A DNA stretch of 64,000 bases from Aralia elata. Taxonomy: Eukaryota > Streptophyta > Magnoliopsida > Apiales > Araliaceae. This document shows positions 45,410-57,323 of this stretch, piece after piece (the stretch's first letter is position 1; each line of letters starts with the position of its first letter). The position numbers and the translations under genes were made by a program. The stretch is from contig JAVJAP010000214.1 in NCBI GenBank assembly GCA_034770075.1, forward strand, positions 992,001 to 1,056,000, given 5' to 3'. The notes beneath the pieces are model-generated. The model worked only from the letters and a program-made list of their open reading frames with translations. It did not search any database and was not told the origin of the DNA.

Positions 45410-45731
45410 ACCCTTACTATATCATGATAACAAATTTCAGATTTAAGGCGAATGTTCGAGCAAAGACAGATACAAAAGCAAAGGACAAGATTAGATAGTT
45501 ATGCACGTTAACTATTTAGTTATCTGATGTAAATGATATTGTAAACCTTTTAAGTTACTGAAGGTATGTATTAAGTTAAGGTTAGAAACCTTGGGTTATG
45601 TTATAAATTTAATTGTATAAACAATTTATGTTTATATCTTCCGCATTAGTTATAGATTATATTTGAAGACGATGTACCATAACGTACCAGGTCCGAGGTT
45701 CAAGGGATCCGGATTTGTGGGCGCTACAGGT

Positions 45732-45743
45732 TGGTATTAGACC
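45732..45743 (+). other. Primer-binding site of element C, altered
   Basis: TGGTATTAGACC, two changes from the usual complement of initiator tRNA-Met. Confidence 0.75.
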
Positions 45744-46320
45744 TGTAGGTTATAAACCTTAGGTATGGGTATCTTAGGCTATAACCACAGAGATAAGGAT
45801 AATGAATAAACTCAAAATAGAGTTTAAAGTGTTAAGAGATGAATTTAGGAAATTCATTATTAAGATTAGAAGAAGATGAAGAAGATTCAAAGAAGAATCT
45901 TAAAGAGTTATAAAAATAAGAATCCGGAGTTACCCGACTTTGATAATAAAGATGACGAGTAATGATGAATAGACAAAGTCTATAATACTAAAAGCATAAA
46001 GAAAATCATAATATAACATGATTAAAGGGAAAAATAAGAAGATCAAAAACGAAACGATCATGAGATAGAAAGGAATCGTAATATAACACGATTATAAGAA
46101 AGATCACAACGTGATCTGATTAAGACATGGAATGATAGATGATCAACCGAATGATTAAAAACTTTATAGTAGAATTGTTGCACGAAAAAGGGTACTAGAA
46201 GATAATACGAAGATAAAACTCAGAAGGAGTTATAAATGATGAAATACGGATTGAAAGTTCGTATTAAGCAAATAACAAGATAAGATTAGGATTATGTGGG
46301 TTTTCAATGAGGACTCATGT

Positions 46321-46562
46321 TAGTGGCTGAGTTGTACGATTCCTTGTATGGGCGGGGAATTTGTGCTTGGTTTGTGAACCACTTAGCTTCCTATATCGAT
46401 ATAGTAGTTGAGTTGAACAATCTCTTGTATGGGCAGGAGATTTGTGCTTGGTTTAATAATCGCTTAGCTTCCTATATTGATTAGTGGCCGAGTTGACCAA
46501 TTCCTTGTATGGGCAGGGGATTCTGTTTGGTTCGACAACCACTTAGCTTCCTTTATTGATAA
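46321..46562 (+). repeat. Three 80-bp leader repeats (element C)
   Basis: Units start at 46321, 46402 and 46482 with TAGTGGCTGAGTTG, a CTTGTATGGGCRGG block and CTTAGCTTCCTATAT. The same array is at 56563-56770; a single copy is in F near 15075. Confidence 0.8.
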
Positions 46563-47515
46563 TCATTGGAACCTAGTGTCGCGTTGTTTGCTAAATGTAT
46601 GTTGAGAAGGTGATTCTTTTCTCATATGTATAACGGATAGGTAGAGGATGTAAGGTTAGGAGCGAGTTCTTAAAACTCATGCTTATGGTAAGTTTGTGCC
46701 TCATAATCATATGGTACCCCAAGCATATAGATAGTCCTTGATCTGTTCTTGGACTACGTATTGCTAGAACAAGTTCCTAAACTTATATTATTATGTAAAG
46801 TTCCTAAACTCATAACGTGTAATAAGTTTGATTAACAATACTCGGGTATAGAAAAGTTGTGTATTGAGATCTGAGGAATTTCAGTGTAGTAAAATTTAAG
46901 GATGATAGAAATAGATAGAATTATTAAGCAATGGATCATGGGAGAAATTAGAGTTGATGGAAAAAACATAGGTATTCCAAATCTTCTACCTATGCTAGAT
47001 TTCGAATTTATTGACATCGTGCTGATAAAAGCATTTTTGAAAAATATTGAGTCAGATTATTGAACCAATAAGTTTTTAAAAGTTCTATTATTTATATGTC
47101 TATGCTAATTGTTTCAGCTAAGACAAACATGATTTGAAATATATCAAATGTATTTTTAAATAGTCATCAATGTATCATGGAACCTGGTGTAGAATGACAG
47201 ATGATGGAGTCATCAATGTAGATTAACCTAGTGTTGCTTGTGATCTAAGGATCGTCAGCTTACTATGGTATGATGTAGTATGACAAAGTCACAAATAACG
47301 GAATCCTCAATGAACTGTAAATATAGTGCGGTATCATGACGTCATAAAATAATTTTCAGAATTTTGAACCAGTTAAAAAAAAGTCAATGCCAATTTAAGT
47401 GGCTAGACAAATATTTCGATTGATGTTCGAATTATTGGTATATGTCTAAGCTAATTGATTCATCTAGACAAATGTTTATGAAAATTCAAGTAACCTCTTT
47501 GAGAATTTATCCCGA

Positions 47516-47531
47516 ACCAAATTGTTTTGGT
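47516..47531 (+). other. Conserved hairpin II (element C)
   Basis: ACCAAA-TTGT-TTTGGT, perfect stem, then CTGAGGTGAACAACCCC. Confidence 0.55.
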
Positions 47532-48040
47532 GAGGAATCTTGTGCTAAGACTGAGGTGAACAACCCCGAAAAATCGGGATATACTAATTGGATAAAATAT
47601 TCCAATTTAAGAACGCATATAGTCGTTCCAAAAACTAAGGTTCAATAGGTTGAACACCTAACGTACCCGACTAGGTAGTTTACCTTCTTCGTGATTATAA
47701 ACATACCTAGTACAACATGTTTTTAGATTTGGTTGCGGTGAATACCATTAAACCTGAGAGTTCATGGTCTTTATGACCCCTCAGCATAATATGAAAAGTT
47801 TTAACTCCTTAAAGAGAAGTCATGGTAGAATATGATGATAGAAGAAATCCTCATAGAACGAATCAGTTTGTACACATTAAATAGAGAATGAAATCACATA
47901 AAGGTTAAATTGAAAACCTAGTTTTGATGAATAAAAGGAGTAGAGATTAGCAGACTGTAATTTCGAGAACGAAATTCTTAGCAGAAGGGATTAAATATAT
48001 ATACTTTTGGTGCGATAGTGATTCCGGAGACAGAATCCTT

Positions 48041-48055
48041 ATATGGGGGGAATAA
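48041..48055 (+). other. Element C polypurine tract
   Basis: A TATGGGGGGAATAA-type tract directly before TGTGACAACCCG. Confidence 0.8.
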
Positions 48056-48428
48056 TGTGACAACCCGAAAATTTATAAGATCTTGAATGATTAAATTAAA
48101 GGTTAAAGAATAAAACCTAAATGGGAATTTGTGAATTTATTTAAAATTTTTAAGAAAAACCTATATGGTTTACTCTTTGAAAGAGAATAGAGAAAATATG
48201 GGTTATAAAATTTTAAAACCCTAGAAATGAATTTATATACTTGAAAGAATATTATGGATAAGGTATTACAATACCTATAAAATTTGATGTGAACTAAATG
48301 TGGTGTAAGAAATTTTATAATGATACAAGTGCAAAATTTATTAAGAAAATAAATTTTCAAATGAAGAGATGCTATAAGGTTAAAGAAAATATGTATTGGT
48401 ACATATATATACTTAGTGATGTGCTATA
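48056..48428 (+). mobile_element. Element C 3' LTR, first part
   Basis: Matches 40853 onward with small differences (for example an extra block at 48241-48265). Continues at 52491-52597 after solo LTR G. Confidence 0.85.
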
Positions 48429-49874
48429 TGTGACGCCCCCAAATCCGAATACCTGAAATCCGTACTTGGTGCTCCACGATACTATTCATTTAAACTGCTT
48501 AATATATTAAATAATTAAAAAGATTACATCAGAGTTCGTTATCCTAGGTACGAAGACCTTTAAATACTTCATTACATGATAGATAATGTATTATCATATT
48601 ACAAACTCTAATTTTTACAAGCAACAACTTCCAACTATTCAATTAGCTTCCTTTTTTCCTTTATCCTTGCTGGACTCTTCGATACGTTCCTGCTTAGCTG
48701 AAAACATTTAATATCAAAGCAAGAATGAGCATTCAAGTGCTCAGCAAGTAGTAACAGACAATAAGCATTATACGAAAGGAGTAAATATTTTCATTGAGGG
48801 ATATTTCTACAACGAATCAATAGTTATGAAGTACTGAAACAATTCTGAATAATCTATTAAATCATTTATATTTTTGAAACTACATATTGACTACAGATGT
48901 TGAGTGGTCAAAAGACCATGAACTTTATTTTTATTTGCTAAAAATGTTCTATCAGAAATTCATCTATGAATCGACTGAACTTACGGGCACGGTGGGTGAT
49001 CAGCCCTTTATGCCCTGTGTTGATCAACACTACTTGCGTTATTCTCACTGCCTTTCGGCACAATTAAAAATTTTCCCAAATAAGGGATGTTCATCTCAGA
49101 CTTGAATTCCATACCAAAACAATTCGGTTGAAACGCTCTATCTAATCTCAATAATATTTCAAGACTTGCAATGGATAATAAAGAATTATTTTACTCTAGT
49201 CTAGCCAAAACAATAGCATAGACTATGACTGGAAGATATTTCTTATATCAAAACTTATCAACAAATACATCGAATATAATTAGAAAACTTGAAATGAATT
49301 AGAATACTTGCATTCAATGTATAAATCGAATGAAGTTAAAGAATTTGCAACAAATTAGGATACTTGCGAAATCAAAGCTCCTTTTGCATATTATAAAAGT
49401 AATGCATAGGATTGAGATACTTGTCTTGTTCGGTGATTATTGGTATAAGTTTTAGTTTAACTTCTCTTCACAAATCCTACACAGTTATGTTCACATGTAC
49501 ACACATATTAGCCACATATCCATATCACATAACATGTATAGTTATTAAACATTCACACAAGCCATATCAATATTTGTTGTTTTCCTTTTCGAAAAACTTC
49601 TGTATTCCTTTAAAATCTTTGAAGATTTGGCTAACTATAGCCATAAATTGCTCAAAAAGTTCTAATATGGCTTTTAGAATGCCAAGTACGTTGCATTTAT
49701 AGTTACTAACTATTTACAACGCATTTCACATACATCGTATACATTTATATATAACTTGCATCTATGTTGTATATTCGTGTCTTCTTTTGTGTATTTATAG
49801 CGTAGCTTTGCTTCCGCGAGTAGATTGAATTCTTGTTTTGCTTGTATATTAGCTTATATGCTTAACGTATTTAT

Positions 49875-49906
<32 letters not shown>

Positions 49907-52485
49907 CACCTCCAATGAAAAACAAGGTCATTTTTCCTATTGCTTAGTTTGTACATAGCCACGATTATATATTTATATATATAATTATTTATCCATGTAC
50001 CTACCTATGCCACTTAACGGACTCTTGATTTCGTTTCCATAGCCTTTGCTTCGTATCATTTGTCTTCGATGTATATCTTTTTTTTTTAACAACTCTCATT
50101 CGATATATTAATTTTTCATTCCATACGTTTCAATATAGTTTTAGAAACGTCAACATATTACGTTTTTAGTTTATACATTATCTGTGGCATAATACGTAGA
50201 CGTTTTCTATTCCGTATATTAAATTTAAGGTTTCATATTGCATTCATAATTTCTTTTTCGTATTAGAACAAACTATATTTTATATAGTTTTTATATTTTA
50301 TTACACCTTCATATTGATTTACTTTATAAGTTTAAAATAGCCAAATTCTTAAGTTCGCATCCCAACAGCAAATGCTGCTACGCTGCTAATGTTGCTGCAT
50401 ACCACTGCTGCTATGCAGCAGCCCCTCCTTGCCACGATGCTACTTTGCGAATTTTAATTTCCAATCTACAAATTCAGTCTCATTTAATTTTGAATATATT
50501 TTAGGTGGTATATCCACCTATTTTTGTAAAATATAAGTTATGCGTTTTGGATAAACCACGCGAACCGAGAGCAAGCCAAAACTGGTCAGTCGGCTGCTGC
50601 ACTGCACAGCCATGCCGCCGCTGCTGCTGGCAGCCAGTTCTTTCTCCACGTAGCGACTTAGCGCATTTTTATCTTTTAGTTCGCTTATTGGATCACTTTC
50701 ATTTTTAAATATGTTATGCATGTCATATCAGACTATTTTTAAAAAATTCTAGTCACCCATTTTGGGTCCGGTAATCAGTTCGAATAGCACGTCAAAAATG
50801 GGTGCGTGCACTAATTTTTAAGTTTTCATTTTTCGTTTAAAACGCGTTCCATCATGGTTTAATACAACGAGGCTCTTGAAGTAATTCTAGTTAGGATATA
50901 CGAACCTAACTTGGGTCTCGGCTTCGCGAAATTTTGGGTTTTTAGCCAAAATGATTCTTTTAAGCAATTTTATGAACATAATGCGTGCGACTTATTTGTG
51001 GACTAATTTCTAAGGGTTGGGGCTACATATTCAAACCATTTTCGCCACCTTATTGCTCCGCACAACAACTACTATACACCAAGGTTCTACCTCAGTCCAC
51101 AACAAACAAATTTTCAACAAAAACCATTCATGAATTTATAATATACTAACTAATTTATCCAATTTATTATGTAAACTTAAAGAAACATAATACTAACTGA
51201 ATTTATATAGATTCCATAATAAAATCTAAAAATGAATTACCTTTTCGCTTGCTAATGATTCTCTTAATCCCACTGTATCAAAATTTTAATTTCTGAAACT
51301 TCAATTTCTCCTTTAACCGAACGGATGGAAAGAAATTTAGAGGGAAAGGGTGTTAGGTGGACTGAGCAGTGGGTAAGGAGAGGGATGGAGAAGTGCTCGG
51401 CTGAGCCTTATTAGGATTTGCCAAGACTCCTAGATTAGCTTAGTGTCCTCTTAGCTTTGCTTAGTGTCCCTCAACTTAATTTAGAAGCTCCAGCTCCAAC
51501 TTACATGTTAATACTCAACATCTTTAATATTCCCACCTCATGCTTAATTCTAATACTCAGCAACACTAGTATATTACATAGCATATAAGTACGTACTTAC
51601 ATACATTACATATCAGTATACACATACTACATATAACACTTTTAGTACATATATCAATTAATATATTAAAATTATATAATCTTCCAATCAAAATGGAATT
51701 AATGTGTTAAATAAAATAATACATTTGGTGGAACGGACCCGTTATATTAAAATAATTAATATTAAATTAATTATTCTAATTCACTTATTTAACGTAACAG
51801 ACCAATTAAAATAATTAATATTCAAGTAATTATTTTAACTCATTTATTTAAAATATACAACTAATTTTGTATAATTAAAATAATTATCTCATTCCTTTTG
51901 TAAATTGTCTTCAAACAATCTAGATATGTAAATTTAATATTTTCAACTAATTAAAATTAAATATCTCTGTCGTCCCATAAATTGTTTTCAAAAATTTATA
52001 AAATATATAATTTAATATATTTCATCACTTATTAAAAAAAATATGAATTTAAGTTTCTAATTTGATACCAATATACATATTGGTTTTCATATTTTTAATA
52101 TACATTTGTTCGGCATAATATTAAATATTATCCCGCTATTCATGTTATATTTAATATTATACACAAATATAATGATCATATTTAATTAAATAAATTTCAT
52201 TAAAACAAACATTTAACTTACTAACTTTCAATTAGCATATTAATTTACTCATTTAATATTACAGCTAATTCAAACAAATATATTTAATAGTTTTATTAAC
52301 TATTAAATATAAATGTTCAACTAAATGCATATTCTCTACATTTATTTAAATATTTAAATATTCACACATAAAATTTCACGTAATTCACAACACATATACA
52401 TTTATACAGTCAAACTCAGCATATCCCAGTAATATAAATTAAATAAAATATATAAAATAATTTTTGAAAATTTTGGATTGTCACA
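48429..52485 (-). mobile_element. Solo LTR G, Ty3/gypsy
   Basis: 4057 bp, minus orientation, TGTGACAATCC...GGGGGCGTCACA, with CTATA on both sides (48424-48428 and 52486-52490). No internal region, so a solo LTR left by recombination between two LTRs. Contains hairpin IV (48727-48742), III (48905-48918), II-like (49113-49128) and I (49199-49223), a TA microsatellite at about 49879-49905, and GC/CAG-rich stretches at 50365-50436 and 50585-50640. Confidence 0.93.
48727..48742 (-). other. Conserved hairpin IV in solo LTR G
   Basis: GAGCA-TTCAAG-TGCTC, 298 bp from the LTR 3' end (on the minus strand). Confidence 0.65.
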
Positions 52486-52490
52486 CTATA

Positions 52491-52597
52491 TATATTGTAG
52501 CAAGAGGAATGATGATGATAAATAGGTTATGATTTTGGTGAATTATGTAAATGATTAAATAAATATATATTATTTGAATATGTATTTATTTATTTAG
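52491..52597 (+). mobile_element. Element C 3' LTR, second part
   Basis: Resumes C's LTR sequence and is cut at 52598 by the start TGTGATATCC of a family-B element. Confidence 0.8.
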
Positions 52598-52819
52598 TGT
52601 GATATCCTGAATATTTATGCGATGCTAAATCAAGATATTAAATGATTACTACGAGTATGATATGCAATGAATGTGTTAAAGGGTTAAAAAAATATATAAC
52701 ACTCGAAGTGTTCCAGGTTTAAGTGAAGGTGATGAAATAAAACCTACACTAAAGTAATGCGTTAAGTTATTCAACAATAATTATGAAGAGATTTAGTGAA
52801 AACTGAGTAAAGGAGGTTT

Positions 52820-52877
52820 CGTTGATTCCGAGGACGGAATCCTTATAAGGAGGGAAGGATGTGACAACCCGAATTTT
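52820..52877 (+). other. Fossil polypurine tract and old LTR start in this LTR
   Basis: GATTCCGAGGACGGAATCC, a purine run (AAGGAGGGAAGGA), then TGTGACAACCCGAATTTT at 52860, 262 bp inside the LTR; same arrangement as 4840-4920. Confidence 0.72.
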
Positions 52878-54347
52878 CAGAAGTTATTAAATAAAAATTT
52901 AATAAAATAAAAAATTCTTATTATGAGACATTTTGAGTTTGAGTATGTGTATATATGTGTTTCATATTATAAAATATGTGGTTTGATGTGAAGGAAATTA
53001 TATATTTTTGTAATTGGGAAGAAATGGTTTAATAATTAATTAAACCATTGAAAAGATTAAATGAAATTGTCATGAACAGGAAATTAGTTGAATAATATTA
53101 GTTAATTTAATTAAGTTAAAATTATATTGTGAGATAATATAATTTGATTGTTATGTCTTGTGGACAGTGAAAATTATTATGAATTAAGTTTTATAAATAA
53201 TGTGAGTAATTCACTTAATTAAAATAGTGAATTGATATGAAAATATTTGTGTGTGAAGTGTTGGTGCGTATTTTAGTACGCTAATGTGGTGAGAATATTA
53301 TAATTTAAGTAAATAATAAAATTCGACGATTAATGGTTTATTGAATAAAATAATTTATTTAATAAATTATAGTTCGACTAAATTGAATTATAATTTTGTC
53401 AAAAAGGTTTTGATTGGAATTATTAATAAGTTTAATTAAATTTATTAATATAATAAGTTTAATTAAATTAAAGTGTGACAATGATTTGTTTTAAATGGGA
53501 AGCATATAGTATAATAATAATAACAAAAATGGATTAACTCTTTAAAGAAGAACCAAACAAGGCCTTGTGGCCTTTGGCTTTCTTAACTGATGAAATTCCC
53601 CACTAAAAGTCACGTAAGTTATCAGGAGTTGGAAAACAAAGAACAGAGGAGAGGAAGAGAGAAAATTGAGAGAGTTCTTGGGAAATTGAGAAGAAAATTC
53701 TGAAAATCAAAGAAGAAGGAGAGCAAGTAAGCAATTCTTATCATGTATCTAGATAATCTAAGCAAGAATCAAAGGTAAAAACCTAGCTTTAAGTTCTTAA
53801 TTTTCTATTCCTTGAATTTTCTTTAAAATAGATTTTTGGTTAATGATTTAATGAGATGTTGGTTATATATATTTATAAACATGTTTAATCGGTTATATAG
53901 TGTTTATATATGATTTTAGAGTTATTAATTCATGGAAAACATGTTTAAAATAAAGAATTTAGTTTTTGGTTGAATATGTATATTTTGGCTTACTTTAAAA
54001 TTGATTGTCAATGCGTACATGAAACTGTAAATTGATGATGGATTGTTGTTATGCGTTAAAAAACAAAAACAACAGAGGTTGAACGGACCAATTTGGTTGA
54101 GTAACGAATCTGTAGCAGTTGATTACGCTAAAAGTTGTGAAATATGAAAAACTAGTATGAATTGTGATTTTTAAGCCTTTGAATTGGTTGTTTAAGATGT
54201 TAAAATCGTGCTAGAGGGTTTGGGTAATGATCATATATAAGTTATAAGTGATTGGGTAATTTTAATTTGTTGTTAAAATGAAGAAATTTCGTGTTTTGGC
54301 TTTGGAACTGTGCAATTCGCGATCTGCAGAAGTTGAGTCTTAGGTTC

Positions 54348-54427
54348 ACCGCCCCGGCGGTAGAAATAAACTATTTTTGTCGCCCCGGCGCCCAAAATGA
54401 ATTGAAATTGTCGCCCCGGCGGTGGAA
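54348..54427 (+). repeat. GC dyad block in family-B LTR
   Basis: ACCGCC-CC-GGCGGT at 54348-54361, then CGCCCCGGCG-type copies near 54382 and 54412, at roughly 30-bp spacing. Confidence 0.75.
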
Positions 54428-55004
54428 CAGGAAATTTTTTTTTTCTTTGTGGACATGCTATGTTACCATATACATGTTTAAATATTAGACTGATATAATA
54501 ATTGAGATATTAAGATGAAATCAAATGAAAGTGAATCTTGAAGTGTCTATAATGCTGTAACCAATCATTGTTACTGCTTTATAAACGAAATGTATAGGTT
54601 ATTTTCTAAGTGTTGCTATGTGTCTAATAAATGTTGTGCACGATTATATATCGTGTAGGATACGTGAAGTACAGATAAGTATAAGTTGATTGTGGTAATT
54701 GGTAATCTACGAACCAGGCAAGTCTTTTAGTTCCTATTTGCTATGTGACCTAAATGATTAACTGTTTTAAACCTATGATGTAAAAGCATGATGCATTATA
54801 TATTTGTTACAAGTATGATACGACAAAGTCAAATTATGACTACGTTCGTTGAATAAAAAAAATGTTGATTGAGTTATGGAACTCAATCTCTATTTGATAT
54901 GTATTGATCATTATGTATGACATGTTTAGCCAAATATTTATGATTTAAATAATGAGCATGTTATCTATGTGCTATGTGACGCATGCAAACTGTTAGATTT
55001 TGTT

Positions 55005-55018
55005 GAGCTATCGAGCTC
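55005..55018 (+). other. Conserved hairpin IV in family-B LTR
   Basis: GAGCT-ATCG-AGCTC followed by ATTCTTGC; 486 bp before the LTR end. Confidence 0.65.
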
Positions 55019-55506
55019 ATTCTTGCAAATAACCACTTATGTAGGTTAAAGATTCAAGGTAACGTTATGTGCTGCTTGAATGGCATGATTCAGATGTTAT
55101 GCATGAAGATTAATTGTTTTAGCTTAAATTTATGTTTTCAAACCATGATTAAGGCTCTGGATGATGTATTTGATGATGAATTAAATGTAACAGATATTGA
55201 GTTGTAAAATTTGTATTGACTTGTAACTTAATTTTATTCGCGGTATAAAAGATTAAGAAATCTAGAAGTAGTTTTTATTTTATTATAACTCTGGTGAAGC
55301 GAATCATAAAGTAAGTATGATTCTAGAATATGTAGATGATTTAAGGTTATGATTCAGGGAAAACAAAGAAAGAAAACTGAAAAGTTTAAATTATTCTGCA
55401 TTTTATTAAGTTTAACACTGAATATTGTTGTAAAGTCAGAATGAGGATATATTGATAACGACCGATGTTGTGAGTTGGATTGTATGAATTTTGGGATCAT
55501 TACAGT

Positions 55507-55518
55507 TGGTATCAGAGC
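55507..55518 (+). other. Primer-binding site of family-B element
   Basis: TGGTATCAGAGC, complement of initiator tRNA-Met. Confidence 0.9.
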
Positions 55519-56562
55519 TGATAGGTTAGAAACCTTAGGTACGAGTACCTTAGGTTATAACCTTAGGGAAGAGAGGTGAAGATGATAGAGTGTAAAGAAT
55601 AAGAAGTTAAATATAAGTTATGGTACAATCGTACTCTTTAATGGTTGATGTATGGTATCTGGGCTAAACGATTCCTTCAGAGAGAGGAGGTTAATACGAA
55701 CTAGCAACCGATCTAACTCGCTATGAAAGACAGTGTAGACGAGACGAGAACTAGTTTGTTGGTTGTTTGTGGAAAACCACTTAGGTGTTGTACTGAACAC
55801 TGTTAGAGACTCGAGGTGTACCGAGTATAGAATTATCGATGCGTATGATTAAGACGTGATTCTTATCATATAGATAGATGCATGAGATAAGTTAAGTCTC
55901 AGAAACGTTACAAGAAGAAGATGCGAATGACGCAAAGTGAACTCGAATAAAATATTGAATAATATGAATGAAGTTAGAGATTCTTAAAGGAAGAATTGAT
56001 ATATAAACAAGAAGATTCAAAAAAGAATCTTGAAGAGTTATATAAGATGAGAACCAGGAGTTACCTGACTTCAGTAATAAAGATGGTGATAATAAATGGA
56101 CGATATCTATAAGATGAGAATGATATAATGATAAGGATGAACTCAAATAGAGGTTAGAGAATTCAAGTGAGACAAGATTATGATAAAATGATTAGGTTCA
56201 AAGAAGAACCTGAAGAGCTAAAAGAACAGGGAATACCTGAGTTGATTAATCATAAGATAATGTGATTAAAGAGATGAATAAAGAAGATCGTAGGATGAGA
56301 CGATCATAAGACAAGAAAGAATCGTAAGAAGAGTTGATGATAGAACGAGATCACGACGTGATCTGTTAAAGTTGTAAAATGTCAGAGGATCTTAAATGAT
56401 TAAATAGTTGTAGCATGATGCTATAAAGAGATGGTACTATGAAATAGTACGAGATAAACTCACGAGGAGTTATGGATGATGGAATATGAGGAATTCGTAT
56501 CAAGCAAAGAGTTAAGTTAAGAGCAAGATGAAATTAGGTGGGATTTCAATTGAGGACTCATG

Positions 56563-56770
56563 TTAGTGGCTGAGTTATACGATTCCTGGTATGGGACTGG
56601 AATTTGTGCTTGGTTTGAAAACTACTTAGCTTCCTATATTAATATAGTGGTTGAGTTGAACAAATCCTGGTATGGGACGGGATTTGTCCATGGTTTAACA
56701 ACCGCTCAGCTTCCTATATTGATTAGTGGTCGAATTGGTTCGACAACCACTTAGCTTCCTATATTGATAA
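56563..56770 (+). repeat. Leader repeats (family B), about 80 bp
   Basis: Units start near 56563, 56645 and 56724; the third is shortened. Confidence 0.75.
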
Positions 56771-56920
56771 TCATTGAAATATTGGTGTCGCACTATCGAT
56801 ATACATATGACGAGAAGGTGATTTTTTTCTCATATTTATATTTGATAGTTACAGAATATTAAGATTAGGTGCGAGTTCTTTAAACTCATACGTATGGTAA
56901 GTTCGTGACTCATAATCGTA

Positions 56921-56986
56921 TGGTGGAACCCCTCAGCGAATGGACGATTGGGTATAGCAAAGTTCATTCGCTGAGGGGTTCCACCA
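56921..56986 (+). repeat. Perfect 22-bp inverted repeat with 22-nt spacer
   Basis: Arms 56921-56942 and 56965-56986, left arm starting TGGTGGAACCCC. Part of the spacer (ATTGGGTATAGCAAAGTT, 56947-56964) recurs directly at 57012-57029. Confidence 0.9.
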
Positions 56987-57323
56987 AAGTGTGGTAAGTT
57001 TGATGAACTATATTGGGTATAGCAAAGTTATGGTGTAGAGAGCATTGATGGTATTGAAGATTAATAGAATGATTAATTAATGAAGTAATGGAGTAAAAAA
57101 ATTGAACTTGATGAAGGAGAATTGGATATTCTAAATCTTCTAGCTATGCTAGATTTTCAAAATTTATTGACATCGTGCTGATATTCGCAATTTTGTGTTC
57201 TCAAAAACTATATTGGGTCAATGTTTGAACCAATAAGTTTTTTTAAAAAAACTATTACTTATATGTCTATGCTAATTGTTTCAGCTAGACAAAAATGATT
57301 TGAAATTATCAAAATGTATTTTG

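Larger units (their letters stand above)
40853..45728 (+). mobile_element. Element C 5' LTR
   Basis: 4876 bp, TGTGACAACCTGAAAATT...GTGGGCGCTACA. Contains long AT-rich low-complexity sequence (43740-43980), a TTGCTGGATTGG-type repeat block (44053-44265), a 0.2-kb module at 44335-44540 also present in the B leader at 55615-55830, and hairpin IV at 45393-45409. Confidence 0.88.
45744..48040 (+). other. Element C internal region, no coding capacity
   Basis: No gag or pol pattern. Similar to the leader of the B element (55505-57323). Contains 80-bp repeats, hairpin I (47099-47124, and a mismatched copy at 47444-47469), hairpin II (47516-47531) and hairpin III (47766-47778). Open frames at 47442-47648 and 46832-47017 have no recognisable domain. 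Confidence 0.7.
40853..52597 (+). mobile_element. Non-autonomous Ty3/gypsy element C
   Basis: 5' LTR 40853-45728, altered primer site, 2.3-kb internal region without coding capacity, polypurine tract, 3' LTR beginning at 48056. The 3' LTR is interrupted by solo LTR G and, at 52598, by a family-B element. The rest of it is not seen. Confidence 0.85.
52598..55504 (+). mobile_element. Family-B 5' LTR
   Basis: 2907 bp, TGTGATATCC...GGGATCATTACA, followed at once by a primer site. Aligns over its length with the solo LTR 4614-37170. Contains the uninterrupted copia target site (about 54692-54705), GC dyads at 54348-54427 and hairpin IV at 55005-55018. Confidence 0.87.
52598..57323 (+). mobile_element. 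Family-B Ty3/gypsy element, truncated
   Basis: 5' LTR 52598-55504, primer site 55507-55518, leader to 57323. The rest is lost at the junction with a copia LTR. No gag or pol seen in the retained part. Confidence 0.8.
55519..57323 (+). other. Family-B leader, non-coding
   Basis: Related to the C internal region: shared 0.2-kb module at 55615-55830, GATCACRACGTGATCT-like segments, 80-bp repeats at 56563-56770, hairpin I at 57265-57290. No convincing protein. Confidence 0.65.

Noticed and set aside
47442..47648. 68-residue frame in the C internal region
   Set aside because: Covers the hairpin module, not conserved as protein in the homologous regions.
52598..55600. LTR with a polypurine tract on its left and primer site on its right, suggesting tandem element arrays
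   Set aside because: The tract is inside the LTR: true edges are 52598 and 55504, supported by the ATTAC duplication around the other copy.
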